64,000 nucleotides of DNA. Source: Streptomyces sp. MNU76. GTDB lineage: Bacteria > Actinomycetota > Actinomycetes > Streptomycetales > Streptomycetaceae. A program made the translations under genes and the position numbers. The notes under the pieces were generated by a model. It worked only from the letters and a program-made list of their open reading frames with translations. It searched no databases and was not told the DNA's origin. This document shows, in pieces, positions 40,544-48,344 of this stretch. The stretch spans positions 1 through 64,000 of the forward strand of contig NZ_JAJKLK010000011.1 in the NCBI RefSeq assembly GCF_020982545.1, given 5' to 3'. The first letter of the stretch is position 1, and each line of letters opens with the position of its first letter.

Positions 40544-41767
40544 ATGGCTCTGGCCGAGACCCTCGCACCCCTGCACACCGAACACGCCGATGCCGACGAC
40601 CACCGGCAGATCATGCGGCTGGCCGCCAGCCGGGTCGCCACCGCACGAGGCCTGGCCGCCCCCTGGCCCGTGGACCTGCCCGCACAGACCATCGCCCGTG
40701 TCACCAAACACCTCGACGACCAGGCCGACCTCGCCAGTTGGGACGAGACCCAGCTCGGCGAACTACGCGAACAGTTCCTCGACAGCGAAGAGCGGAGCGC
40801 GTGCGGTGCCTGGTACACACCGCCGCCCCTCGCCCACTCCTTGGCCGGCGGCGCCCTCCACACCCTCCTCGAACACGACCCGGACCACCGGCCCGAACGG
40901 ATCCTGGACACGACCGTCATCGACCCGGCATGCGGCGGAAGAGTCTTCCTCGCCTTCGCGGCGCGCTACCTCACGGCCTACTCCACCGAACTGCTCAAGC
41001 ACTACGGCGCTCCCGCACCCGAACAGGACACCCTCACCGCCACGATCGCCCAGTCCTGCGTCTTCGGCATCGACACCGACCCCATCGCGGTCGACCTCGC
41101 CAAGACGGCCTGCTGGCTCGCCGCCAACGGCGTCCCGCCCATCGACTTCCTCGACGACAACATCATTCACGGCAACGCCCTGAACGCGGACCTTCCCCCG
41201 GCCGTCGCCGACCGCATCACCCACGACGCACCTCTCGCGATCGTGGGCAACCCGCCCTACAAGGACAAAGCCCGAGGAACAGCACCGTGGATTGAGCAGC
41301 GACGCACCAAGAACCCCACCCCCACGGACCTGCTGCGGCCCAGCCTCGACGACTTCCGCTCCCCCGGCCAGGGCCGCATCGAACACCACCTGTCCAACCT
41401 CTACGTGTACTTCTGGCGCTGGGCCCTGTGGCGCGCCTTCGAAACCCGCCAGCACGCCGCCGTGGTCGCCTTCGTCTCACCGTCGGCCTGGCTGATCAGC
41501 CCCGCCTTCAACGGGATGCGCAGCCGCATGCGAGCCACCGCCGACGATGGCTGGATCATCGACCTCACCCCCGAGGGCAAGCGGCCGCCAGCGAACTCCC
41601 GCATCTTCCCAGGAGTCGCCCTCCCCATCTGCGCCGCCCTCTTCCGGCGCCTCGCAGGCCCTCACCCCGACCAGATCGCCCACGTCCAGCACGCCCAGGT
41701 CACCGGCAGCCGCGACGAGAAACTCGACGCCGTCGACCGACTCCTCTACGAGGCCCTCCTGTTCTGA
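40544..41767 (+). CDS. N6-adenine DNA methylase (type ISP/Eco57I-like), probably truncated
   Basis: A 407-residue methyltransferase-like protein: GAWYTPPPLAHSL (88-100), SAM motif I DPACGGRVFL (127-136; usual form DPACGSG), acidic FGIDTDPIAVDLAK, and catalytic NPPY (236-239). The YVYFWRWALW region is typical of type ISP and other adenine methylases. The family is usually longer, with target-recognition and sometimes helicase/nuclease parts; this ends at DRLLYEALLF. No restriction partner is nearby. It may modify plasmid DNA or be decaying. Confidence 0.78.
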   Translation: MALAETLAPLHTEHADADDHRQIMRLAASRVATARGLAAPWPVDLPAQTIARVTKHLDDQADLASWDETQLGELREQFLDSEERSACGAWYTPPPLAHSLAGGALHTLLEHDPDHRPERILDTTVIDPACGGRVFLAFAARYLTAYSTELLKHYGAPAPEQDTLTATIAQSCVFGIDTDPIAVDLAKTACWLAANGVPPIDFLDDNIIHGNALNADLPPAVADRITHDAPLAIVGNPPYKDKARGTAPWIEQRRTKNPTPTDLLRPSLDDFRSPGQGRIEHHLSNLYVYFWRWALWRAFETRQHAAVVAFVSPSAWLISPAFNGMRSRMRATADDGWIIDLTPEGKRPPANSRIFPGVALPICAALFRRLAGPHPDQIAHVQHAQVTGSRDEKLDAVDRLLYEALLF

Positions 41768-41853
41768 ACCCCGCACCCGCCACCCTCCCCTTCCACGTGC
41801 CGCCGATCCCGGCTCGCGGTGAGCACGGAGGCCGCACGACACCAAGGAGCGCA

Positions 41854-42273
41854 ATGCACAGCCTCCCCGCGACCACCCATCGCCCGACGCGCATCCAGCG
41901 CAAGCGCACCAAAGGCTCGAGCGTCGGAAGCGCGATGATCGTCGACCGCAGCAGCCGCTACGGCAACCCGTGGCGTATCCAGGGCACGGTCCTCATCGCC
42001 CCGGACGGCACCACCCAGCACCTGGAGACCCCCGAAGCAGCCCGCAAGGAGGCAAGCGCCCGATACCGGGCCTGGCTGGACGGCGAAGGCCCCGACACCC
42101 ACACCGTCGGCTGTAAGACGTTCGACCGGCGACGCGTCCTCACCGGCCTGCCCCGTCTGAAGGGGCGTGACCTGGCCTGTACTTGCTCGTTGCCCCGCGC
42201 AGGCGAGCCCGACCACTGCCACGGGGGCGTGCTCCTGGAGCTGGCCGCCCATCCCGAGAGGACCACCACGTGA
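41854..42273 (+). CDS. DUF4326-domain protein
   Basis: A 139-residue protein with the DUF4326 pattern: RIQRKRTKGSSVGSAMIV near the start, YGNPW at about 41, and C-terminal LACTCSLPRAGEPDHCHGGVLLEL, whose Cys/His residues may bind metal. DUF4326 proteins are common in phages and plasmids and have no confirmed activity to my knowledge. AAGGAG precedes ATG 41854. The stop overlaps the next GTG. Confidence 0.8.
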   Translation: MHSLPATTHRPTRIQRKRTKGSSVGSAMIVDRSSRYGNPWRIQGTVLIAPDGTTQHLETPEAARKEASARYRAWLDGEGPDTHTVGCKTFDRRRVLTGLPRLKGRDLACTCSLPRAGEPDHCHGGVLLELAAHPERTTT

Positions 42274-42890
42274 CTGGCCCGATACGGGTGCCGTCGCCAC
42301 GCGGCTACCCTGCCGCGACCCTCCACCTGACCGTCGACCCCACCGAGCACGCCCGCCGACAGCAGGCCGGCCTCGGGCACATCACCGACTCGCACTGCGC
42401 CCTGCTGGACACACTGATGGTCCTCCCCGCCGACGACCCCGTACCGGTCGACGACCTCACCGAACGCCAACAGCGCGACGTACGCCGAGCCCCCGCCGGC
42501 ATCCTGGACCTGACCCCCGACCTCGTCACCCGGCACGCCATCCGGCCCTGCCGCGTCGACCTCGCCACCGTCCACGCCACCTGCACCCGCGCCAGCATCG
42601 GACGGGCGAGCTCCTACGCCCCGATCTGCAGCCGCGCCATCGTCACCCCCACCCCGCCGCGCCGCGACTACCTGCTGTACGAGGCGGACTTCTGGGGCAT
42701 CGGCGTCCTCCTCGACCACGGCAACGGCGAACGCGAGACCCTCGTCGCCCCCAGACCCTGGCGGCCGAAGCGGCACACTCCGGCGGCATGGCGGTTCGCG
42801 GAACTCGCCTACGCCTCCTACCTCAGCCACACCCCCACACCCGAGACCACCACCACGTCTAACCGCGCAGGAGAAGAAGCCCGTGGGTGA
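42270..42890 (+). CDS. Hypothetical protein
   Basis: A 206-residue protein from GTG 42270 (GTGA overlap with the previous gene); it overlaps the DUF5131 start at 42883. It is rich in Arg/Pro/Thr, with no membrane helices. Conserved-looking patches are TDSHCALLDTLMVLP and YLLYEADFWGIGVLLDHG. The family is not recognised; the context suggests a phage-like nucleic-acid metabolism cluster. Confidence 0.65.
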   Translation: MTGPIRVPSPRGYPAATLHLTVDPTEHARRQQAGLGHITDSHCALLDTLMVLPADDPVPVDDLTERQQRDVRRAPAGILDLTPDLVTRHAIRPCRVDLATVHATCTRASIGRASSYAPICSRAIVTPTPPRRDYLLYEADFWGIGVLLDHGNGERETLVAPRPWRPKRHTPAAWRFAELAYASYLSHTPTPETTTTSNRAGEEARG

Positions 42891-44262
42891 CCACACCGCC
42901 ATCGAATGGACAGACCGCACCTTCAATCCCTGGTGGGGATGTTCACGCATTTCGCCTGGGTGCAGGAACTGCTACGCGGACCAGCTGGCCCACCGCTGGG
43001 GCCACGACGTCTTCCACCTGGGCGGGCAGCGCCGGATGCTCTCCGGCGCGAACTGGCGCAAGCCTCTGAAGTGGAACCGCGAGGCGCAGGAGGCCGGCAC
43101 GCCGCTCCGTGTGTTCACCGCCAGCATGGGCGACGTCTTCGAGGACCACCCCCAGGTCACCACCGCTCGCGAGCGGCTCTGGGAGCTCATCGACCAGACG
43201 CCGTGGCTGCGCTGGCAGTTGCTGACCAAGCGACCGGAGAACGTGTCCGCCATGGTGCCCTGGAAGGACGCGTGGCCGGACCACGTGTGGATCGGCACGT
43301 CCTGCGAGGACCAGCGCCGCGCCGATGAGCGGATCCCCCTCCTCCTCCAGATCAACGCCCGCGTCCGCTTCCTGTCCTGCGAGCCGCTACTTGGGCCGAT
43401 CGATCTTGGGCGCTGGCTACCGGCTCAGCAACTCCACAGTCTGACGAGCCTTGTCTCGCTTGATGATGAGGTAGGGGATGAGGGCAGTGAGCAGAGCCGT
43501 GACATCTGCTGCACGACTGATCGACCAGTCCCCCATGGGTTTCCACCCGTGACGCTCGACGCGGGCGTAATCCCATCGCACTCGGCCTCCGATGGTGGTC
43601 TCCAACCACGTGATCACCTCGGGCGTGGTGCTGTAAATGCTCATGCGAGCACCGTTGCCATGGGCGGATTGCTGCCGCCAGTACAGGTTCCCCTCGCCAT
43701 CGAAAATGCCAGCGATGTACCCCAGAACACCTGGATCCGTGGGGACTTTGACGCTGAGGGGAGCTCGCTTGCCGCCTCGCCTGCGGACGGCAACTCCGCT
43801 CTCCTGGAGACGCCGCCATATCGTTGCGCGGCTGGTTCCGAGCCGGTCGGCGAGCTCGTTGATGGTCTCGCCGGAGGAGTACGCGGAGGATACTTCCGCA
43901 ACGGTGATCGGCGAACGCGGCATGGCGGACACTCTCCCACGATCGATTGGCTGATCGCGGGCGGAGAGAGCGGAGCCAAAGGCCGTCCGATGGACCCCGC
44001 CTGGGCCCGCAGCCTGAGGGACCAGTGCCAGGCGGCGGACGTGCCCTACTTCTTCAAACAATGGGGAGAGTGGGTCCCCAGCGGCTACCACGTCATCCGT
44101 AGCCGCCCCGTAGCCGGAAGCGTGCTGGTCGGAGAACCGGTCGACGACCTCGGACATCGCATCGAGATGATCCGCGTCGGCAAGAAGCGAGCCGGCCGCC
44201 TCCTGGACGGCCACCTCCACGACGCGGTGCCGCCGCTCACTATCGCCCGATCCGCACGCTGA
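42883..44262 (+). CDS. DUF5131 (phage Gp37/Gp68) protein interrupted by an in-frame insertion
   Basis: A 459-codon frame. N-terminal IEWTDRTFNPWWGC, CRNCYA (radical-SAM-like C-x2-C) and LLTKRPENV, and C-terminal IDWLIAGGESGAKGRPMDPAWARSLRDQC...FFKQWGEW, are typical of DUF5131, a family of about 250-300 residues. Between LGRWLP (about 178-183) and TIDWLI (about 353) lie about 172 residues with no family similarity. They are the antisense reading of a homing endonuclease gene. The frame is preserved across it, but function is doubtful. Excising about 515 bp (roughly 43421-43935) would restore RWLPTIDWL. Confidence 0.8.
   Translation: MGDHTAIEWTDRTFNPWWGCSRISPGCRNCYADQLAHRWGHDVFHLGGQRRMLSGANWRKPLKWNREAQEAGTPLRVFTASMGDVFEDHPQVTTARERLWELIDQTPWLRWQLLTKRPENVSAMVPWKDAWPDHVWIGTSCEDQRRADERIPLLLQINARVRFLSCEPLLGPIDLGRWLPAQQLHSLTSLVSLDDEVGDEGSEQSRDICCTTDRPVPHGFPPVTLDAGVIPSHSASDGGLQPRDHLGRGAVNAHASTVAMGGLLPPVQVPLAIENASDVPQNTWIRGDFDAEGSSLAASPADGNSALLETPPYRCAAGSEPVGELVDGLAGGVRGGYFRNGDRRTRHGGHSPTIDWLIAGGESGAKGRPMDPAWARSLRDQCQAADVPYFFKQWGEWVPSGYHVIRSRPVAGSVLVGEPVDDLGHRIEMIRVGKKRAGRLLDGHLHDAVPPLTIARSAR
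43417..43923 (-). CDS. LAGLIDADG homing endonuclease nested antisense in the DUF5131 gene
   Basis: A 168-residue protein. The N-terminal helix-turn-helix (about 18-48; ETINELADRLGTSRATIWRRL) probably helps bind DNA. The endonuclease domain has one LAGLIDADG-type motif, LGYIAGIFDGEG (67-78), with the acidic residue that coordinates metal, followed by the usual beta/helix pattern (ARMSIYSTTPEVITWLETTIGGRV, YLIIKRDKARQTVELL). One motif means it should act as a homodimer. GGGAGAG lies upstream of ATG 43923. Its TAG stop uses flanking DUF5131 sequence, so the inserted unit is essentially the gene itself. No intron or intein elements are evident. Confidence 0.82.
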   Translation of the reverse strand: MPRSPITVAEVSSAYSSGETINELADRLGTSRATIWRRLQESGVAVRRRGGKRAPLSVKVPTDPGVLGYIAGIFDGEGNLYWRQQSAHGNGARMSIYSTTPEVITWLETTIGGRVRWDYARVERHGWKPMGDWSISRAADVTALLTALIPYLIIKRDKARQTVELLSR

Positions 44263-44273
44263 GCGCTGCCCGG

Positions 44274-44290
44274 TCTTTACGCCGTAAAGA
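44274..44290. promoter_or_regulatory. Palindrome site 2
   Basis: TCTTTACGCCGTAAAGA, centre 44282, extended by GG/CC to 21 bp. It lies in the spacer 52 bp before the 44342 gene. Confidence 0.8.
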
Positions 44291-44341
44291 CCACCCGGCA
44301 GACCGCCCGCATGCCGCAACCTCGACGAGGAGATCCACACC

Positions 44342-44839
44342 ATGACCACACTCGACTCCGTCCTCGACGCCGGCCTGCACTGGTTGTATGAGACCGAGCA
44401 GCCCGACAACTCCCACCAGCAGCACCACGGCATCGCCCTCGGGCTCCCGGCCGCGAACCGCTGGTACGGCTTCAGCCCCACCGGAGCCCGCAACCTGCCC
44501 GTTGTCTCCGTGAATGTGTCCAAGGTCGAGTACAAGACCGACGACGGAGACCAGGTTCCGGCGAACCCGCTGGAGCCCGGCGAACTGGAGGCACTCGCCG
44601 ACGAACTGCGCCGCCGCGGATTCGACGTCGACTCCACATGGAACGGCCACCTGGCAGTCACAGGAAGCGTCGGCCTGGTCCGCACCGCGCACCCCGCACT
44701 GCTCGCCGCGGTCGGCCGATACCGCCGGGGCTGCCCCGAACATCCGCAGCGCGGGGTGTTCTGCGACTGCGAGGCCTGGCAAGCGGAAGCCACCCGGATC
44801 ATCGCCCCCTTGACCACCTCCGTAGCTGCCAGCACGTGA
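44342..44839 (+). CDS. Hypothetical protein with Cys-rich C terminus
   Basis: A 165-residue protein from ATG 44342 with GAGGAG upstream. It is a soluble mixed alpha/beta protein, with CPEHPQRGVFCDCEAW near residue 138 as a possible metal site. It overlaps the next gene by 4 nt (GTGA). A palindrome site lies directly upstream, so it may be regulated by the ParB-like protein. Confidence 0.7.
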   Translation: MTTLDSVLDAGLHWLYETEQPDNSHQQHHGIALGLPAANRWYGFSPTGARNLPVVSVNVSKVEYKTDDGDQVPANPLEPGELEALADELRRRGFDVDSTWNGHLAVTGSVGLVRTAHPALLAAVGRYRRGCPEHPQRGVFCDCEAWQAEATRIIAPLTTSVAAST

Positions 44840-45129
44840 GCAGCACGACGGCCGCCCGCACCTGGATGCCGGGCGGGACCGGCTCGTTCCAAGCGCCCCC
44901 CGACGTCCAAGCAGTCAGCGACCGGCACGGCCGCGTCTGGACGCGCAGCCCCACCCGGTGGACCTGCACGGGCACGCGGTGGATCCGGTGGCGGATCCTC
45001 GTGGCCGAGCACGGACTGGTCACGGAGACATCCGCGCCCCCCGCGCACCAAGGCGGTCGAGGCAGGGGGCGAGAGGCGGCCGCTGCCGCCCGGATCCCCG
45101 ACGGCCATCCGCCCGGACGTGATCTATAG
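44836..45129 (+). CDS. Small Trp-rich hypothetical protein
   Basis: A 97-residue protein from GTG 44836, overlapping the previous stop. Five tryptophans cluster around residues 28-46 (RVWTRSPTRWTCTGTRWIRW), which may form a small beta domain. It has no homologue I recognise. Confidence 0.6.
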   Translation: MSSTTAARTWMPGGTGSFQAPPDVQAVSDRHGRVWTRSPTRWTCTGTRWIRWRILVAEHGLVTETSAPPAHQGGRGRGREAAAAARIPDGHPPGRDL

Positions 45130-45185
45130 CCGGGCCGCGAGGCGCTACTCACCAACGCCGGGTCTCGCGCTGATCCGGGCCCACA

Positions 45186-45202
45186 TCTTTACGCCGTAAA
45201 GA
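45186..45202. promoter_or_regulatory. Palindrome site 3
   Basis: TCTTTACGCCGTAAAGA, centre 45194, in the spacer before the gene at 45270. Confidence 0.8.
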
Positions 45203-45269
45203 ACACCAGCCCACCCGGCGAGCCCGGGGTGGGCTGCGCGCCATGTCCAACTCCCTGCCGAAGGAACCC

Positions 45270-45752
45270 ATGACGACCAACCCCCAGGACCCTCACACCG
45301 CGGCCGCCGGTGTGGCGGCTGCCCTGATTGCCGCGCACCCCTCCCTCTCCGCGGTATCGGTGGACGTCACTGACGTGACAGGCCTCGGACCAGCCGCCCT
45401 GTTCTAGGTCGAAGACAGGGAGTCCCTGCACGCCTGGGCGCACGCTCTGAACAGGACCGGCCACTCGACGGGTGCAAGCGCCTACGGCACCACCGAGCCC
45501 AGCCACGACGGCATGCCGGACTGGCTGTGGTGGCGGATGACGTACATCGACACGATCGTCGACCAGACACCCATCCGGCTGTGGACTATAGAGACGTCCA
45601 ACCAGCCCCGCGCCCTGGCCGCCCTCCTCGCCGCCACGGCACACGCTGCCAACGGAACGACACAGGCGACCGCTGAACCCCGCTTGCGACCGCCCGGCGA
45701 TTCCGCACATCACGGACACCGATCCCTCGACCACGAAACGGATCAGCGATGA
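45270..45752 (+). pseudogene. Small gene with in-frame amber stop
   Basis: From ATG 45270 (AAGGAA upstream) the frame reads MTTNPQDPHTAAAGVAAALI... to TAG at codon 46 (45405-45407). It then continues without further stops (VEDRESLHAWAHALNRTGHS...DWLWWRMTYIDTIV) to TGA 45752. Good coding composition on both sides suggests one ancestral gene of about 160 codons with a nonsense mutation (for example CAG to TAG). The far end overlaps the next start (ATGA), as in a normal operon. Confidence 0.75.
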
Positions 45753-46687
45753 CGCGACTCTTACGCACCCCACGCAGTCCGATACGACGCTCCGCGGTCC
45801 TGTCCGCCTGCGACCGATACCGCTACCTGCTCGTACGTGAATGGGGAGACATGGGTTCAGGAGCCGGCAAGTCTGCCGTCTTCGTTCTCTTGAACCCCTC
45901 TACCGCCGACGCGACCAAGGACGACAACACCAGCCAGCGCTGCATCAAGTACGCCCAAGGGTGGGGCTGCAGCGGCCTCCTCATCGTCAACCTGTACGCC
46001 TGGCGGGCCACCAAGCCTCGCGACCTCGCGACTGCGGACGACCCTGTCGGACCGGAGAACAACAGCTACCTCCAGGCCGCGGCCCGGCTCGCCGAGCACA
46101 CCGGCGGCCCCCTCGTCGCAGGATGGGGAACGAACGCCCACCCCGATCGCGTCGCCGAAGTGCTCACGCTTCCCGGTATGCATCGGCTGAGCACGCTCGC
46201 CGTGACCCAGGCCGGCCACCCCCACCACCCGCTCCGGCTCCGTCTCGGCCTCGCCCCGCAGCTCTGGGAAGGCCGACCATCCCGACCGGCCGCACCCGAA
46301 CCGGGGGAGCGGTACGCCGTCGTCCTCGCCCGGCCCGGACTCCCCGACCTCCGCCTGGGCCCCTACGACTACCTCCACCAAGCCGAGTCCATCACCACGA
46401 GCCTGCGGCAGCAGAGGACCAGCACCCAGCATGTCCCCGGCACGACCGTGACCGTGCATCCCCATCACCCCGGGCTCGACTACCTCGACCCGCACCTGCC
46501 CAGGGACCCCTATCAGCTCGCCATGCTGATGGACAGCGACCCGGACGGGGACGGCATCGGCGGCAACTTCCCCGATCTCTGGGCGCGCCTGCACGCACAG
46601 GAGGGATACGAGCGGGCCTGTGACATCTGGGGGAGGGCATGCGCCACGTACGACGACATGCACAGTGAGGTCAGTACCGCCGGGTGA
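45749..46687 (+). CDS. DUF1643-domain protein
   Basis: A 312-residue protein. The N-terminal half matches DUF1643: CDRYRYLLVREWG, FVLLNPSTADATKDDNTSQRCI (about 47-68), GLLIVNLYAWRATKPRDL and DPVGPENNSYL. The C-terminal 150 residues are a separate domain unknown to me. Codon 5 is TTA (45761), implying bldA control. DUF1643 occurs in phages and mobile elements and has no confirmed function. Confidence 0.82.
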   Translation: MTRLLRTPRSPIRRSAVLSACDRYRYLLVREWGDMGSGAGKSAVFVLLNPSTADATKDDNTSQRCIKYAQGWGCSGLLIVNLYAWRATKPRDLATADDPVGPENNSYLQAAARLAEHTGGPLVAGWGTNAHPDRVAEVLTLPGMHRLSTLAVTQAGHPHHPLRLRLGLAPQLWEGRPSRPAAPEPGERYAVVLARPGLPDLRLGPYDYLHQAESITTSLRQQRTSTQHVPGTTVTVHPHHPGLDYLDPHLPRDPYQLAMLMDSDPDGDGIGGNFPDLWARLHAQEGYERACDIWGRACATYDDMHSEVSTAG

Positions 46688-46750
46688 GCGCCGCTCGATC
46701 GGGACCCGCTGGCGGCGTCCGCGCCGCGCTCCGCTCGGCCGAGCCGATCC

Positions 46751-46796
46751 GAAGAGCCCCGTACCCAGGACAGGTGTCCTGGGTACGGGGCTCTTC
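46751..46796. terminator. 22-bp perfect stem-loop
   Basis: Perfect 22-bp arms (starting GAAGAGCCCC) with only GG between them, 63 bp after the DUF1643 stop. It should be an efficient terminator in either direction. Confidence 0.8.
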
Positions 46797-46812
46797 GTGT
46801 TTCGGGGACGCG

Positions 46813-46829
46813 TCTTTGCGGCGTAAAGA
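46813..46829. promoter_or_regulatory. Palindrome site 4
   Basis: TCTTTGCGGCGTAAAGA, centre 46821, with one mismatch to the consensus (G for A in the left arm). It lies upstream of parB. Confidence 0.7.
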
Positions 46830-47032
46830 CTCCTGCCCCAGATGGCGGCGGAGACGGACCCCTCGCCTGCACCAGCAAGCCCGGTCTGCGGAGATCTCCT
46901 TCGAGTGATCATGTGCGGCTTCGATGGAGCTCCCAACAGGACGATTCCGATTGGTCCGTTGACGGCCTGGGCAGTGTGCCGGTGGCGGCACACCAGGCCC
47001 GCTGCCCGCCCGCGCCCCACCCCGACTGGCCC

Positions 47033-47049
47033 TCTTTACGGCGTAAAGA
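47033..47049. promoter_or_regulatory. Palindrome site 5
   Basis: TCTTTACGGCGTAAAGA, centre 47041, 84 bp upstream of the parB start. It is a likely operator for autoregulation. Confidence 0.8.
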
Positions 47050-47132
47050 CCGGGGCATGCGAGCCACGGAGCGTCGCGCTCGTTAAGCTCCAGCCCGAGG
47101 AACCCATCACGTACCACCATCAGGAGCGGTGA

Positions 47133-48329
47133 ATGCCTGGCGCGCAGAACGACTTGTCCGTAGCCGAACGGCGCAGGCAGCGAGCTGAGCAACAGCGCCG
47201 CCGCGCCGAAGAGGAGGAGCGCCGGCGTGCCGAAGCAGCGCAGCCTGCCGGCGGCGGTTCCGATGTGGCGATCGACGAGCTCGTCAACAACCCGCGCAAT
47301 GCGCGCGAGGAGCTTGAAGGGCTCGAAGGGCTCGCCGAGACCTTCGAGTCGGTCGGCCTGCTGCAGTCGGTCGCCGTAGTCCCGGCCGACGTCTTCACGG
47401 CGGCCTTCCCGGAGCACGCGGATGAGGTCGGTGCCGCCCGCTTCGTGGTCATCGGTGGCAACCGGCGCCTCGCAGCGGCCCGGCTCGCCGGCCTGGAGAA
47501 ACTGCCCGTCCTGGTGAACAGGAAGGCCACGACGCGCAAGGACATCCTGGTCGCGGCCGCCACCGAGAATCTCGCCCGCGAGGAGCTCAAGCCGTTCGAA
47601 GAGCTCGCGACGATCGAGGAGCTCAAGCAGGAGTTTGGGACGTACGACGCCGTCGCCAAGGTCCTCGGGAAGACCGCGGGCTGGGTCTCTCAGCGCCGCC
47701 GACTCCACAACCTCCAGCCCGAGGTCCGCCAGGCCCTCGAACAGCGAGCCGACGGCATGACGATCGAGCTGGCCCGAGACCTGGGGAAGATCAAAGACCC
47801 CGCCGAACAGGTCCGGGCGTGGGAGGAAGAGAAGGCCCTGGCCGCCGCCCGTACGGCTGCACCCAGGCCGGCCAAGGGGGAGAAGAAGGACAGCGCTGGT
47901 AAGAAGGCGGCGAAGAAGGCTGTTCCCAAGCAGGGCGGCTCAGGTCCCGACGAGCTGGACGAAGCAGCCAAGGCGAGGCGCGAGGCGTGCATGGCCGCCG
48001 TGGCGGTCTTCGACGGCGATCCCTCCCGGCTGCACATCATCGCGCTGCAGGCCTCCGTCGATCCCGACGAGGCCGTCGCACTCGCCTCCCAGTGGCTGGG
48101 CGATACCGGCATCGGTGCCTCGGCGCTCAGCCTCGCATCCCTCACTGGCGATGAGGGCCACGACCGACAGACGAGGGCCGCGCTCGCCCTCTCGCTCGCC
48201 CACTGCGAGATCCGCATGACTCGAGACGGCGGCAACGACGCCGCACACGCCCGCGCCTACCTGGATTGGCTGGCCACGCACGCCGACTACCAGCAGGCCG
48301 ATGACGCCAAACCCGCTCTCACCGCGTAA
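47133..48329 (+). CDS. parB: ParB-type partition protein
   Basis: A 398-residue ParB/Spo0J-like protein. A charged helix (10-36) is followed by the ParB N domain with NPRNAREE (53-60), the nucleotide-binding GGNRRLAAARLAG (108-120) and ENLAREELKPFEE (about 144-157). A helix-turn-helix comes next (TYDAVAKVLGKTAGWVSQRRRL, about 172-193), then a Lys/Ala-rich linker and a C-terminal helical domain. ParB proteins are CTP-dependent DNA clamps that load at parS. Here the gene precedes parA, the reverse of the usual order. The flanking palindromes are candidate binding sites. AGGAGCGG precedes ATG 47133. Confidence 0.88.
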   Translation: MPGAQNDLSVAERRRQRAEQQRRRAEEEERRRAEAAQPAGGGSDVAIDELVNNPRNAREELEGLEGLAETFESVGLLQSVAVVPADVFTAAFPEHADEVGAARFVVIGGNRRLAAARLAGLEKLPVLVNRKATTRKDILVAAATENLAREELKPFEELATIEELKQEFGTYDAVAKVLGKTAGWVSQRRRLHNLQPEVRQALEQRADGMTIELARDLGKIKDPAEQVRAWEEEKALAAARTAAPRPAKGEKKDSAGKKAAKKAVPKQGGSGPDELDEAAKARREACMAAVAVFDGDPSRLHIIALQASVDPDEAVALASQWLGDTGIGASALSLASLTGDEGHDRQTRAALALSLAHCEIRMTRDGGNDAAHARAYLDWLATHADYQQADDAKPALTA

Positions 48330-48344
48330 CGACGGAGACCTTTC

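Larger units (their letters stand above)
46688..47132. other. 445-bp spacer before parB with terminator and two palindrome sites
   Basis: No convincing gene. It contains a very strong hairpin (46751-46796) and two members of the CTTTACGSCGTAAAG family (46813, 47033), 220 bp apart. It is the likely promoter and centromere region of parBA. Confidence 0.7.

Noticed and set aside
43421..43935. Group I intron or intein in the DUF5131 gene
   Set aside because: The insert is almost entirely filled by the antisense endonuclease gene, leaving no room for a ribozyme. The plus-strand translation shows no intein start Cys/Ser or end His-Asn motif.
43417..45108. Long minus-strand frame (563 codons) taken as one protein
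   Set aside because: Only the last 168 codons show homology (homing endonuclease) and a ribosome site. The upstream part is the antisense of the DUF5131 3' end and the 44342 and 44836 genes.
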